From Paulownia fortunei (taxonomy: Eukaryota > Streptophyta > Magnoliopsida > Lamiales > Paulowniaceae), in NCBI GenBank assembly GCA_019321725.1, contig CM033107.1, forward strand, positions 23,179,445 through 23,243,444: a DNA stretch of 64,000 nucleotides, read 5' to 3'. Numbering within the stretch: position 1 is the stretch's first letter; every line of letters begins with the position of its first letter. This document shows, in pieces, positions 26,501 through 38,000 of the stretch. The position numbers and the translations under genes were made by a program. The notes below the pieces were generated by a model. The model did not search any database. It saw only the letters and a list, made by a program, of their open reading frames with translations, and was not told the DNA's origin.

Positions 26501-26662
26501 AAACTATTAAACATATAGCATTAAAACTTAAAAAAAAAAAAAATCAGAACTATTTGCACCAGACTTTCAAGAAAGCACAACATAAAATTCAAGAAATAAA
26601 CCAAGAAAAGGAAAATATTGGAACTTCTTTATACCTTTAGTCTGCCATTGTAACAGTTGCAT
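17550..26662 (-). CDS. PHD-finger protein with CW-like C-terminal module, 503 aa
   Basis: Seven exons: 26635-26662, 23096-24176, 21468-21531, 21258-21376, 19491-19581, 18364-18411, 17550-17630. They total 1512 nt and phases close throughout. I chose the ATG at 26662, giving MQLLQWQTK joined in frame to GTRNWTKCSLC, because donor AAAG/GTAT and acceptor GCCAG/GTACC fit. An ATG at 24183 would be the alternative if intron 1 is not removed. A canonical C4HC3 PHD finger lies at about residues 255-299 (C255, C258, C270, C273, H278, C281, C296, C299). PHD fingers usually read histone H3 tails, so a nuclear chromatin role is inferred. A basic patch (QRRRQRK) lies near residue 70. The C-terminal exons encode NWLQCREVIEG, then CAKWRR, then DDWECFRCVLWDPAHADC, which together resemble a CW zinc-binding layout. 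The tail has a KRRK nuclear-signal-like motif. The gene belongs to a conserved plant PHD family that I cannot name more exactly. Confidence 0.88.
18139..18182. repeat. Perfect tandem duplication, 22 bp x 2, in a PHD-gene intron
   Basis: The unit beginning aagtggtggtggtacaac occurs at 18139-18160 and immediately again at 18161-18182 without a mismatch, which suggests recent slippage. Confidence 0.9.
19339..19465. repeat. Imperfect duplication, about 44 bp, spaced 83 bp, in a PHD-gene intron
   Basis: The stretch 'ctattagagaacaaaacag...tttgtaaaatgga.cgcaata' occurs at about 19340-19382 and again at about 19423-19465 with a few differences. It lies just downstream of the exon at 19491-19581, inside the intron. 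Confidence 0.85.
20949..21018. repeat. Low-complexity C-run, A-run and AAAAAG repeat in an intron
   Basis: A poly-C tract with CCCA units is followed by a poly-A tract and several (G)AAAAA units. It lies in the long intron between the exons at 21258 and 19581 of the PHD gene. Its length is likely to be polymorphic and hard to assemble. Confidence 0.9.
24177..26634 (-). other. 2.46-kb first intron of the PHD-finger gene
   Basis: The inferred intron separates a 28-nt first coding exon from the main exon. It contains a minus-strand open frame of 177 codons (24780-25313) that I cannot match to any family. Long first introns near the start codon often raise expression in plants; that role is only inferred here. 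Confidence 0.65.
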
Positions 26663-26715
26663 CAGTAAAGTCTTGCTCTAACGCTTTTTGCAGGGCTTTG
26701 GGGGTTTTCTCTCTA

Positions 26716-26750
26716 AGAGAGAGGGAGAGAGGGAGAGAGGGAGGGGAGAG
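26716..26750. repeat. GA-rich microsatellite in the PHD-gene 5' leader
   Basis: GAGA/GGGAGA units run on the plus strand, so the minus-strand transcript has a CT-rich leader just upstream of the proposed start at 26662. CT-rich leaders are common near plant transcription starts. Confidence 0.85.
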
Positions 26751-28172
26751 TATCCGTAGTTATGCACTAGGCAACTATATTTATGTGTGTTTAGGCAAAT
26801 ACAAAGGAAGAGTTGAAAAGGCTATAGAAATATGCTTTGGTGAAAATACAAATACTTTAAAAAGGGCCTTTTATATGATTTCTTTTAGCTAAAAATTGGA
26901 GATGGATTGGGAATGACTGAATTTGTTTGTGACATTACTTATAGATCCATTCATTAAAAATTATTTAAAATTCAAATTTAGTAATTAAATTTAGTATTCA
27001 TACTTTCAAATGAGTTACTCATGTAACTAAATATCGAGTTAATTTAACGCGCGTCCATCTTAATTTAACTAAAAAGTAATTTTTATATCGATATACTCCG
27101 TCCGAAAATATATATAGTACATTGAAATTGGAGAGTATATAGATTAGATCATGATTATGATAATTAATATTCGTAATTACAATGATAAAAATAAAATCAG
27201 TTTTTCATTAAATTTCTTTATGAAAACTTGAGTTTTTATATTCTTTCGAATTACCTTTTTTTTTTTCACATCAATAGCGTTTCAACCATTTTAGATTACA
27301 ACTCTTATCGGTACAATCAAGCTATTATCCTTGTATGATGACAGAGTCCACCCATTCAAGTTTCAAGTATCCATATTTCAACTATGGCACTAGTCAAAAT
27401 ATACAAGTTTCAAGTGTCCTTGGAAAGTGAATCCTTAAGCCACCTTTGTTATTAGGTCATAGAGTAACTACTGGTAAAACATACTCTGATTGAATGAATT
27501 TACCAGGTTTGACAGTTACATTTTCCTTTGTCATCTCATCATTTCAAGATTTATATCTTTCCAAAAGGTAATTTACACAATCATTATCTCATCTTTCAAG
27601 GAATTTTACTTTACAATGTGCCTTTGGATATATAGTTTGCAATTATGCTACATAAGATTTCTCTCACTTTTAACAAAATTTGCATATATTATTTCTATGC
27701 ACACCATGAGGAAATACATACTCATGGTGTAAGGTACAAAATTTTTAGCCTATTATTTTAGCCGTGTGTGTGCGCGTTTGCTCAGGATGATGTACATTGT
27801 ACAAAATTTTGATCACAAATACATAGACATGCATGACAGCCTTAGAGTAACCCAAGGAACTAGTATAATACACTGGCAGCGGCAACATAAACTAAAAAGG
27901 GGAAATAGGTTTAGACTATTGATGTTACAAGCGAAATTAATTGAAGATTTCAACAAGAAAACCATTTCAGTATGTCGAAGCACAAGATATCAAAATCATT
28001 ACATTACTAATCCATTCTGTGTCCAATTCTAGACTGAAGTTCAATTCCTCAAACTAAATCCTTAAATCATATCAATGCTAAATTGGCTGGCCAGCATAAG
28101 GACATAAGCATGCCTCAGGGTACTGCATTTTGATCCTTCAGAGTCAAATCAATGTTTTCCATCAGAATACCT

Positions 28173-28988
28173 GAACAACAGACGATTAAATCAGAGGAAA
28201 ATGTCAAAATTTTCAGACTTGTTCACAAGGACAAGTCGAGTATGTGACTGAATTAAGAAGATAGCAGCAGATACAATCTCGATAACATCAATATCCAAAA
28301 TATAGAAAGCAATCAAAAAAGTAATATCGTAAGCTAGTTATGGGAATATGATAACTCATATAGAAAGCAATCAAAAAAGTAATAACACAAGCTAGTTATG
28401 GGAATATGATAACTCAAAATGAACCGATATTCCGGATTGCTCTTAGTGCGTCACTTGCATTATGAGATCTCAAGACCTGTCATGCCAGGACATGTTTAGT
28501 GTATGAAAAATGACAAAAGAGCTGGCTGGAATTTTACAGTAGCTTGAAAGAAAACATGTCTCTAATCTAATAGAAACCAAGTTGCTGAAGTTCGCCTATG
28601 TAAGATTCACAATATTAAAATTACAGGACTTAAATTGAGAACTTATCAATTTCTTGAGATAGATATTTACTTTTTCCTACCTAAACATCCTAAAAGTGTC
28701 AATGACCAGCTAACACTTTCCTACTTTTGGATCCATATATCATCCAAATTAGATTCTTGGCTTTGCATCATTACTTGTAGACCTCAACGTTATGCTATAT
28801 ACAAATAACAACTGAAAGTTGAAAATCCCCCAGCATAACACTTGTACCTGACTGCGATATATACAGATAAGTGGCGTGCAGAGAATAGAAAAAATATGAA
28901 TTGGTTCCTTTTCTGCAAATAAGGCAGTTATAAATCCAAATGAATAGATTAACAAATTGCTGCATATAGTGAGAAAATTGCACCAAAA
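28173..28988 (-). other. Probable 3' UTR intron of TAD2
   Basis: Downstream of the TAD2 stop codon (29037-29039) there is a consensus donor GAAGAG/GTACGT at 28988 and a strong acceptor, pyrimidine-rich and ending TTCAG, at 28173. Removing this 816-nt intron would leave a 3' UTR exon from about 28172 downward. The stop lies only 48 nt before the exon junction. Confidence 0.55.
28301..28416. repeat. Tandem duplication, 58 bp x 2
   Basis: The unit starting tatagaaagcaatcaaaaaa lies at 28301-28358 and again at 28359-28416. The copies differ only by a few bases ('atatcgtaag' versus 'ataacacaag'). It falls inside the inferred 3' UTR intron of TAD2. Confidence 0.9.
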
Positions 28989-29036
28989 CGTACCTCTTCA
29001 CATGGTAGTAGAACCAAACTTGGTAAGGAAATGAAC

Positions 29037-32000
29037 TTAGGTCCGTGGCATCAGTGTTCTGTGAGGCTTTGGGGCTGAATCAAATAAAAAGCAATAACAA
29101 ATCAATGAAATTGAACGAGTTAATTACACTGGAGAAACATAGAATTGAAAATATACAAGAATGCAACTAATGGAATTGCTGCTCAAAGTTTGGGGCTGGA
29201 ATAGTGCAGAAAGAGATTCTGGCCTAAGTCTTACACTGGATAACAGAAATAGCATGTAAAAGAACCCACATCTTCAGTAAGCTTTATACAAAAGAGAAGC
29301 TTGATAAGAACTCAGAAATGCTATATCAAGAAAAAGTAATTTCAGGTGATACCTACGGGAACTGTTTACGAATTCTCCAGACAGAAGGATGGTAGAACTG
29401 CACTAGCAAAAAGTTATGCACAACGCACTGCTACTATAGATGAAGTGGGGTATTCACTAATGTTCTTGGTTAATATCATAGGCCCACAATGCTTTTGCAA
29501 GGCAAGCAAATTACTAATGCTGCCTTAATACCCAATTAAGCAAACTACTGATGTTGCCACAATACCCAATGTAGTAGTTTGCTCCTTGGAAAAAGGAAGC
29601 ACAAAATTGGATGGAGTGTTATGGAAGTTTGATGTCATAGAGCTTATTTTTTTCAGTACAGTCTTGGAATGCAGGCATTTGGAGAAAATTGGTGGCAGCA
29701 AGTATCCTTCTATATTTCCTCTATAATAAATCTAGTGATGCTAAGATTTCTTTGCCAGCTCCATCATATATTAATTTCAAAGCATCACTAGCTACAGTGA
29801 ATTTGCTTACCATTTGGATTTCCTTGCTCATAGAAGCTTCTTAGAAGATTGATGGCTTCTGTTGCCATTATTCCTCCAGTGCACTTGAATTCCTTCTTTT
29901 TTGTAATTCCGCTACTGTAAAAGATATGAAGATAATAACAAAAAGAAAAGGAACAAGTTGGAATTAGTACCAACTGTCAAGAACAAATGGAACATAATGC
30001 CCAATATTACCATACAGAAACAATTCTCTCTATTAACCAAATTCTCAAATATAACTACTTTATTACTTTATTCTATGATAATATCAAGTTACATCGTGTA
30101 ATAATAGTATAACATAAAAGCTAGCAGTCAACTAAAGAATTTTTCTTGTAGCAGATAATGTGTAGCTGAGCATAATGTAAAGAATCTGGTGAAGATGCAA
30201 TGCAGTCTTTTGTATTTTCTGGAAGGTAACTGAATAACTGCGTCACAAACTAAGCTCTCACTCATCTGTTGATGTCCATGGTTTAAATGAAATAGAAGAT
30301 TGAAGCAACATATAAAGTGAGAAAAGGTCCACAGTGGTTGACATTTCTCGAACAAGATAAACTATCAAACACGTACCTAATCAAAATGTTGGACATGTAT
30401 TTAGGAGTTACTGGTAACCCAGAATTAGCAACAGTTCCACTAACTCACCACTTGAGAAATCCTGTGTTTGTCCACCCTTGAGCTTTTTCGTAAGTGCACA
30501 AAAAACGACTACTGGTTCCCCTTCATCGTAGACTCACTCTATGACTAGTTCAACTAAATTTTTAGAAAATTAGTAAGGAAGGAAAAATCAGGACACAAAG
30601 ATTACTTAGATAGCAAGCTTGAAATTTCTGTTTGCTGAGCCCACATATTTTATGATTATTCCATAATCTCTTAGAAAGCTTTTTAATCATGTCTTAAAAG
30701 TAAAAGAGACATGATTCTGCACTTGTAAATGTGAATTTTTAGGAAGAAAGTTTCTAAAATTCCTATTACACAATGAACCGAATTACAACCCTAATTTTAT
30801 AGTGCATTGGCCGGCATTCCAATCCACAAAAATAGGAAAGAATCCCTCTAAATCAGGAATTCCTCTAAATCAGCAAATTAGTTCCTTATAGAATCAATCA
30901 ACGATTCTGTCTATTAGAAAATAAGTATTAACCTAAATAAAGCATTAACTACAAATATTCACAGCTGTCTAAATAAGGATCGGCTCCTTTCTACACTCCC
31001 CCTCAAGCTGGATTGTATATGTTATACAATCCCAGCTTGGAGCTGAATTCTTCGAAGCTTGTCCTTGGAAGAGCTTTGGTGAGGATATCAGCAATCTGCA
31101 ATCTTGTAGGAATGTAGCTCAATTGAACTATCCCATTCTTGACCTTCTCTGATATGAAATGTCGATCAATCTCAATGTGTTTTGTCCTGTCATGATGCAC
31201 CGGGTTCTTGGCAATACTGATGGCAGCTTGACTGTCACTAAACATCTTTGTAGTTTTCTCTGTAGTAACTCCAAGTTCACTTAGCAATCTTTGAAGCCAC
31301 ATCCCTTCACAAATACCTAGAGCAAGTGCACGGTATTCTGACTCTGCACTGCTCCTAGAAACTACTGATTGTTTCTTGCTTCTCCAAGTCACAAGATTTC
31401 CCCACACATATGAGCAATAACCGGTTGTGGATCTTCTCTTAATTAACTCCCCAGCCCAGTTTGTATCTGTGTAAATTTCTATTTCTTGATTTTCACATTT
31501 CGTGAACAGCAATCCATGTCCGGGTGTTATCTTCAAATATCTCAGAATTTGGTTTACAGCTTCTAGATGATCTTCATTCGAATTGTTCATGTGCTGGCTC
31601 ACTATGCTGCCTGAGAATGCAATGTCTGGTCTAGTGTGTAAGGTAGATTATTTTGCCCACTAACCTCTTATATCTCCTTTTATCTACCGGAATACTCTCC
31701 ACTTCTCTTGGCCTTTTTGTTGGGATCCATAGAAGTATCGACAGGTTTACATCCGAGCATACTTGCCTCATTAAGCAAATCTAGGATGTACTTCCTTTGA
31801 AAGATGACAATTCCTTTCTTAGATCGAGCAACCTCCATCCCTAGGAAGTATCTGAGAGCACCAAGATCCTTAATCTCAAACTCAGTAGCAAGTAGTTTCT
31901 TCAGTTTGACAATTTCTTCCCCATAGTCCCCGGTTAGAATGATATCATCAACATAAACAATTAGGATGGAAATCTTCTTTTCAGGTGAGAATTTCACGAA

Positions 32001-35000
32001 CAGTGTATGATCAGCTTGACATTGACTATATCCATGTGTGATCACTGTTTTAGCAAACCTGTCAAACCATGCACGAGGTGACTGCTTTAAACCATATAAT
32101 GCCTTTTCTTGAGTTTACATACCATTCGGCTATTTGAGGAGTTCTCAAGGCCTGGAGATACTTCCATGTATACTTCTTCTTCGAGATCGCCATTTAAAAA
32201 TGCATTCTTGATATCAAGTTGGTGTAGAGGCCAGTCGTGATTCACTACAAGAGAGAGTAAAACTCGGACTGTATTAAGTTTGGCAACTGGTGTAAATGTC
32301 TCCTGATAATCAATTCCATATGACTGAGTGAAACCCTTGGCTATTAGTCTGGCTTTGAACCTCTCATTGCTCCCATCTGCCTTGTATTTAACTGTAAATA
32401 TCCACTTGCATCCTACTGGTTTTTTTCCACGAGGTAACTCTGAAAGAATCCAGGTGCCATTGCTTTCTAGTGCTCTGATTTCTTCTTCAACAGCTTGCTT
32501 CCATGCTGGAATTTTTAGTGCTTCCTGAATGGAGTTTGGAATTTGTATATTGTCAAGAGTAGACACAAAGGCTCTGTACGGATGTAGTAAATCCTCATAG
32601 GCAACATAGTTTCCAATAAGATGTTCTGTGCATGATCGAACACCCTTTCTTAGAGCAATAGGTAAGTCAGAATCATCAATAGTAGGATCAGGGGACTCAT
32701 GAATTGAAGAATCTATACCAGTGTAAATTTCTGGAGCAAGAGGAACCGGTTCAAGTTCTTGACCTTGCCTGATTTGTGTAGTGTGCTCTAGTTGCTCAAT
32801 AGGTCATCTTCCTAGTATAGACACGAAGTTCCTATTTATTTGTACCAAGTTGGTGTGAAATAAACTCGGGCAGGTCAGTTTGAGGGTTTGTGGACTCAAG
32901 AGATTCAGGCTGATTTGTGGGAGGTTCAGATTGGCTGACAATAGGAGCAAATATTGGCTGATTAACAAGTCTGGACTAGTTAGATGAGAGTAATGGCACT
33001 TGTGAGACAATTTGAGGTTGGCAAAATTGAGATTGAGTGTCTTGAAAAATGTCCCAAAACTGATATTCCCTCAAGTGCTCCCCCTGAATCCCAGATTTGG
33101 GGAAGTAGGATTGATGTTCAAAGAATGTGACATCCATGGAGTTGGACACTTTCCTAGTGATGGATGAATAGCACTTATACCCTTTTTTGTTGAATGAGTA
33201 CCCTAAAAAGATGCATTTAAGTGATTTAGGGTCAAGTTTGGTCCGGTTTTGATGGTGAATGTGGACAAATGTTGAACACCCAAAGACTTTGAATGGAAGA
33301 TCCGATGAGAATGATTTGATGTGAGGAAAGGTTTGGATGAGAACCTGACGAAACTTTTGGAATTTAAGAACTCGGCTTGGCATCCTATTAATGAGATAGG
33401 TGGCTGTTAATATGGCTTCCCCCTAGAAATGTTTAGGCACATTGTTAGAGAACATGATTGATCTGGCTACCTCAAGTAGGTGTCTATTTTTCCTCTCTGC
33501 TACCCCATTTTGCTGAGGGGTATCTACACATGAACTTAAGTGTATAATGCCTTGTTCTAAGAGATAGGGGCCGAGAATAGAGTTGAAATACTCCTTGACA
33601 TTGTCGGTTTTTAGGACTTGGATTTTGCTTTTGAATTGGGTGTTGATCATCGAATGAAAGGATTTGAAGATTGCTCCGGTTTCATATTTTTCTTTCATGA
33701 GAAATGTCCAGGTTGTTCTAATGTGATCATCAATGAAAGACACAAACCAACGAGTTCGAGTTATGTTTTTGACTCATGAGGATCCCCAAATATCACTATG
33801 GATCATGGAAAATGGATATGAAGGTTTATAATGAATACTAGGATACACATGTCTAGTATGCTTGGCAAGTTGGCAGATTTCACAATGATAAACGTTGGGA
33901 CTTTTATTGCTGAATAAATAAGGAAACAACTTTTTGAGGTACACAGTTTGGATGACCAAGACGAAAATGCCATAACATAACTTGATTTTCATTTGAAATA
34001 GATACAAAATTGAAAATAGATTGAAAGACATAACTTGTAGAGGGAACTTGTCGATGTAGTAGAGTACTTTCTTTGAGTAAGTAGAGTCCGCCACACAACT
34101 CAGCACTGCCAATCACCTTCCCTGAATCCACTACCTGAATTCACACAAGTTTGGAGAAAATTTAGTCACACAGTTCAAATTACGAGTAAGTTTGCTCATA
34201 GAAATCAGATTACAATCTAATTTTGGAACATCAAGGACAGAAGAGAGTAAGATCCTTTGTTAATTTAATTGATCCAATTCCAGCCACTTTTGAGAGTGAA
34301 CCATAAGCTATCCAAACTGTAGAGGTATTGGAACATGGATTGTAGTGCTGGAAAATACTAATATCTCCTGTCATGTGATCTGAAGCTCCAGAGTCGACTA
34401 TCCAAGGCTTTGATTTCCTGACTTTTGCAATACAAGCAGAGAATAGAGTACCTTGATGTGCAAACATGCTAGTATGTTGATCTGAAGTTGTTTGAGAAGC
34501 TAAAGAAGGAATGGAGATCTGACCAAATAATTTCTGTAATACTTCAAGTTGTTCCTTGGTAAAAGGACTGGTTTCTACAGAGTTGGTGTTGTCTAATGTT
34601 GTAGTTGCATTAGCACAGTTTCTTGATTACTGCGTGCTCGGTGGGCTTCCAATCAGCAGGCTTCCCATGAATTTTCCAACATGTTTCTTTTGTGTGACCA
34701 GGTCTTTTACAATGTTCGCACCATGGCCTTCCCATTCTCAGGTTGTTATCCTGATTTTGTTGGGAAGAGCTATGTGTAAAAAGAGCTGATCCTTCCATAG
34801 TTGGAGTCATGCTTGAATCTCCCACCATCATTACTTTCCTTCGGCTCTCCTCCCTTCTTACTTCTGAAAATGCTTCTCGTATAGTAGGTTGGGGTTTAAT
34901 TCCCATTATTCTCCCCCTCACTTCATCTAGGTCTTTGTTTAGACCAAGAAGAAACTTGAACTTTCTCTTTTGTCCAACAATCTTCTTGTACAAACTAGAA

Positions 35001-38000
35001 TCTTCAGGGCATTTCCAGGAGTATACTTCAAACATGTCGAGGTGCTGCCAATAACGTGTCAGAATATTGAAGTAGTGAGTGACACTTAAATTACTTTGTC
35101 GGAGATCATGAAGTCTGGTTTCGATCTCGAACAACTCTAATATATTCTCTGAACTCGAGTAAGTTTCGCGTGCTGCATTCCAGATCTCTTGGGTTGTCTT
35201 GTAAAGCAGAAAATTCTCTCCAACTTCAGTGGTCATGGAATTGATTAACCACGACATAACCATATGATTCTCTGTCTTCCAGGTTCGATAATAAGAATCT
35301 GATTTTTCTGGAATGGGAACTTCACCAGTGAGATATTCATCCTTCCCTTTGCCCTTTGCCGCAGATATACATGAGGACTGATTATGACCATTGAAGATAA
35401 TTATGGCCATTTAGTTTGTGATTTGTTATGAGAAGAGATAAACTTTCTTGAATATTGACTGAAAAAGTTTGTTTAGGTCTGGAACTGACTTTAGACGCAG
35501 AGGATTGCGAATTCATGTCGTATTTGGTCATGATGAGAAATCGGTAATGGAAAATTTTGATTAGGTAATTAGGGTTCAGAGGTCGGCTTTGGTACCATGT
35601 GAATTTTTAGGAAGAAAGTTTCTAAAATTCCTATTACACAATGAACCAAATTACAACCTAATTTTACAGTGAAGTGGCCGGCATTCCAGTTCACAAAAAT
35701 AGGAAAGAATCCCTCTAAATCAGGAATTCCTCTAAATTAGCAAATTAGTTCCTTATAGAATCAATCAATGATTCTGTGTATTAGGAAATAAGTATTAACC
35801 TAAATAAAGCATTAAATACAAATATTCACAGTTGTCTAAATAAGGATCGACTCCATTCTACATAAAACCAAAATATCACATGAAAGATATTGTTAAGTTT
35901 AGCATTCAGTATTCACGAACAATTTCAAAGAATCATGAGGTTTTACTAGTTATTTCTTTTTAAGAAACATAAAAGAATTTTACCACTTAGTATTCACCAT
36001 CAATTACCAAGAATCAATGAGCTTTTACTAGTTATTGCTTTTCAAGAAACATAAAAAGAAAGGGAAATTATCAGCTTAGAATCAAACCTTGTAAGCTTCC
36101 CAGAGCTATTTGTATGCAAGGACAATATTGATCCACAACCTCCAAACTTATCATTTGCACAGCCATAATATACTTCTTGTATTCCTGATAAAGAACCATG
36201 AAATTAAAACTCAAAAAGTTTTCGTATCAATCAAATAAAAAGATTACTAAAACCTCAAATTTCATATTAAAACTTGCACCAAATGTGCAAATAAATTTGC
36301 TTGACCATACCAATAATTGATAAGCCTGCTGCACACATTATACATGGCTCACATGTAACATAAAGAGTGCACTTTGAGAATTTCAATGCTACTTCTTCCC
36401 TTGTAACTCCATTTTTCTGCCACTGCTCAAGCAGCACATCAATTGCTTCCATCTCTGCATGCCGAGTAGCCTGCAGACCAGCTATGGATTTTAAATAAAT
36501 AGAGGAAAAAGCTATAAAAGGAATGAGCATTTGGAAATAAAGTGATATTAAGAAATGATTCAAACGTTTGAAATGCTTCTACGAGATTCTTATCATGGAA
36601 ATGAAATGGGTATAACAAAAGGAAACATATCAGGCAACTGACTGTGTTTAGGTCCAAAAAATATGAAACTCTCAAGTCAATTGTGATTCTTTTAAACAAG
36701 TGGCACAGAGAAAGTGACTCCCAGAGCAGGTGCAGATGGGAGTAGATGTTCCTCCAAAAGTCCCAAAGTCTCCTAATCAATCAGTAAAAGGTTGTAGAAG
36801 ATAGATGACTTGGAAAATCTCTTTACATACCGCCAGTCAAGAACAAAGGGTAGATTAAAATATCAGTCTGTGTAAAAAAACATTTCGTTAAAACTCATAC
36901 AAAGGAGTCCATCTAAATTGGAGAAGGTAAGCTGTTGGGGTGGATTTTGTATCTCAATTTAGCTAAGTATTCCAGAAACCGAAAGGGAAACGAGCTTCAT
37001 CTGCAATGAACACACTTCAGTGAATATAGCAATCCTCCAAGTATCAATTCCTGACACCGTCAGTATCTTTAATCGTTATTTCCATCTAGCAAAAGTTCAG
37101 CATGGACCCACCATAACACAATGTAACGGGTCTAAGTTGGTAGAATATCAAACATAACTGTCCTACATTCTTTTATCCAATAATTTTCTTTCATCTATGT
37201 TTGTCACAAAAGACACTTCAAATCACCACAGCAAATTTTGGTGGTTTCCATACAACAATGGTGAATTTCGGCTCAGAATTACCACACAAACTATATCACC
37301 AATTATTTCAAACATTGGGTGTCAACTCACTAAAGATTAGAATGGTTGGGGTAGTTTCTTGAGATTGTCTTCGAAACGTTTTATGTCCCGCCCCCAGTCC
37401 TTTTTATAATGATACGGTGATAACAATTTGGGATAGCTTATATGACACTTCCATAGCTGTGGTTTTCAAGGGAAAAAAAAAAGATTATTCAAGGAACATG
37501 TGAAGTGTTAATAATTTCGAAGACACGTGACTGAACCCAGAAAAAAAAAAAAAAAAAGGGTTTCAGAACAAGCATGAGAATTAGTGAAAAAATGGGAGAC
37601 AGGAGCAAAAGCAAACACAGGAGCATACATTTCTAGTCTCAGTTGTTCGATTTCTCCCTGAGGAAATAACCTTCTGATCCTTGACAATTACACAACTGGC
37701 CAAATATAGAAAATGGAAGTTGATGAGAACAACGTAAGCATATTGTTATCCATAAATATTCTGAATTACAATTCTAGTCTCATCAATCAATTCCATCCAT
37801 GCCAGGCCAGTTGGACACTAGAACTAAGACTTCTATTATACACATTTTGGAGAATTAGATCAAACAGTTCTTCATCGGCCTTGCTTGATCTGCAAACTCA
37901 ACAAACATTTTAAGTTGGAATATTTATTTCTGGCATTTTCTTTCCAATCTCAAATGTATACTGAAGAAAAATGAAGGAAATACAGAAGAAGCTTACCCCA

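Larger units (their letters stand above)
26663..29036. other. Intergenic region and 3' UTR of TAD2
   Basis: Positions 26663-26760 are probably the 5' UTR of the PHD gene and include a GA/GGGAGA microsatellite. About 28000-28172 is likely the terminal 3' UTR exon of TAD2, with a 3' UTR intron at 28173-28988. In between, 26900-28000 is AT-rich with no coding signal. A 'tactccgtccga' motif near 27095 resembles a Stowaway MITE end. Confidence 0.55.
30730..35862 (-). mobile_element. Ty1/copia LTR retrotransposon, full-length structure, coding-dead, in intron 5 of TAD2
   Basis: Two direct LTRs (30730-30995 and 35598-35862) bound 4.6 kb of internal DNA with domain order gag, protease, integrase, RT, RNase H on the minus strand, which is the copia order. 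Next to the 5' LTR, 35583-35597 reads TGGTACCAAAGCCGA on the minus strand, similar to an initiator-Met-tRNA primer binding site. Next to the 3' LTR the purine tract GAGGGGGAG lies at 30996-31004. The flanks share only 'taaa' on both sides, a weak target-site duplication. It has the same orientation as TAD2. The reading frames are broken in several places, so the copy is not autonomous. The LTRs differ at about 14 positions plus one gap by eye (about 5%). Confidence 0.95.

Noticed and set aside
28989..29074. Alternative reading of the last TAD2 exon as [16 protein letters not shown]...
   Set aside because: This frame would need direct joining to exon 5. Including exon 6 (29811-29914) sets the frame to APKPHR..., which matches the family C terminus and a stop at 29037.
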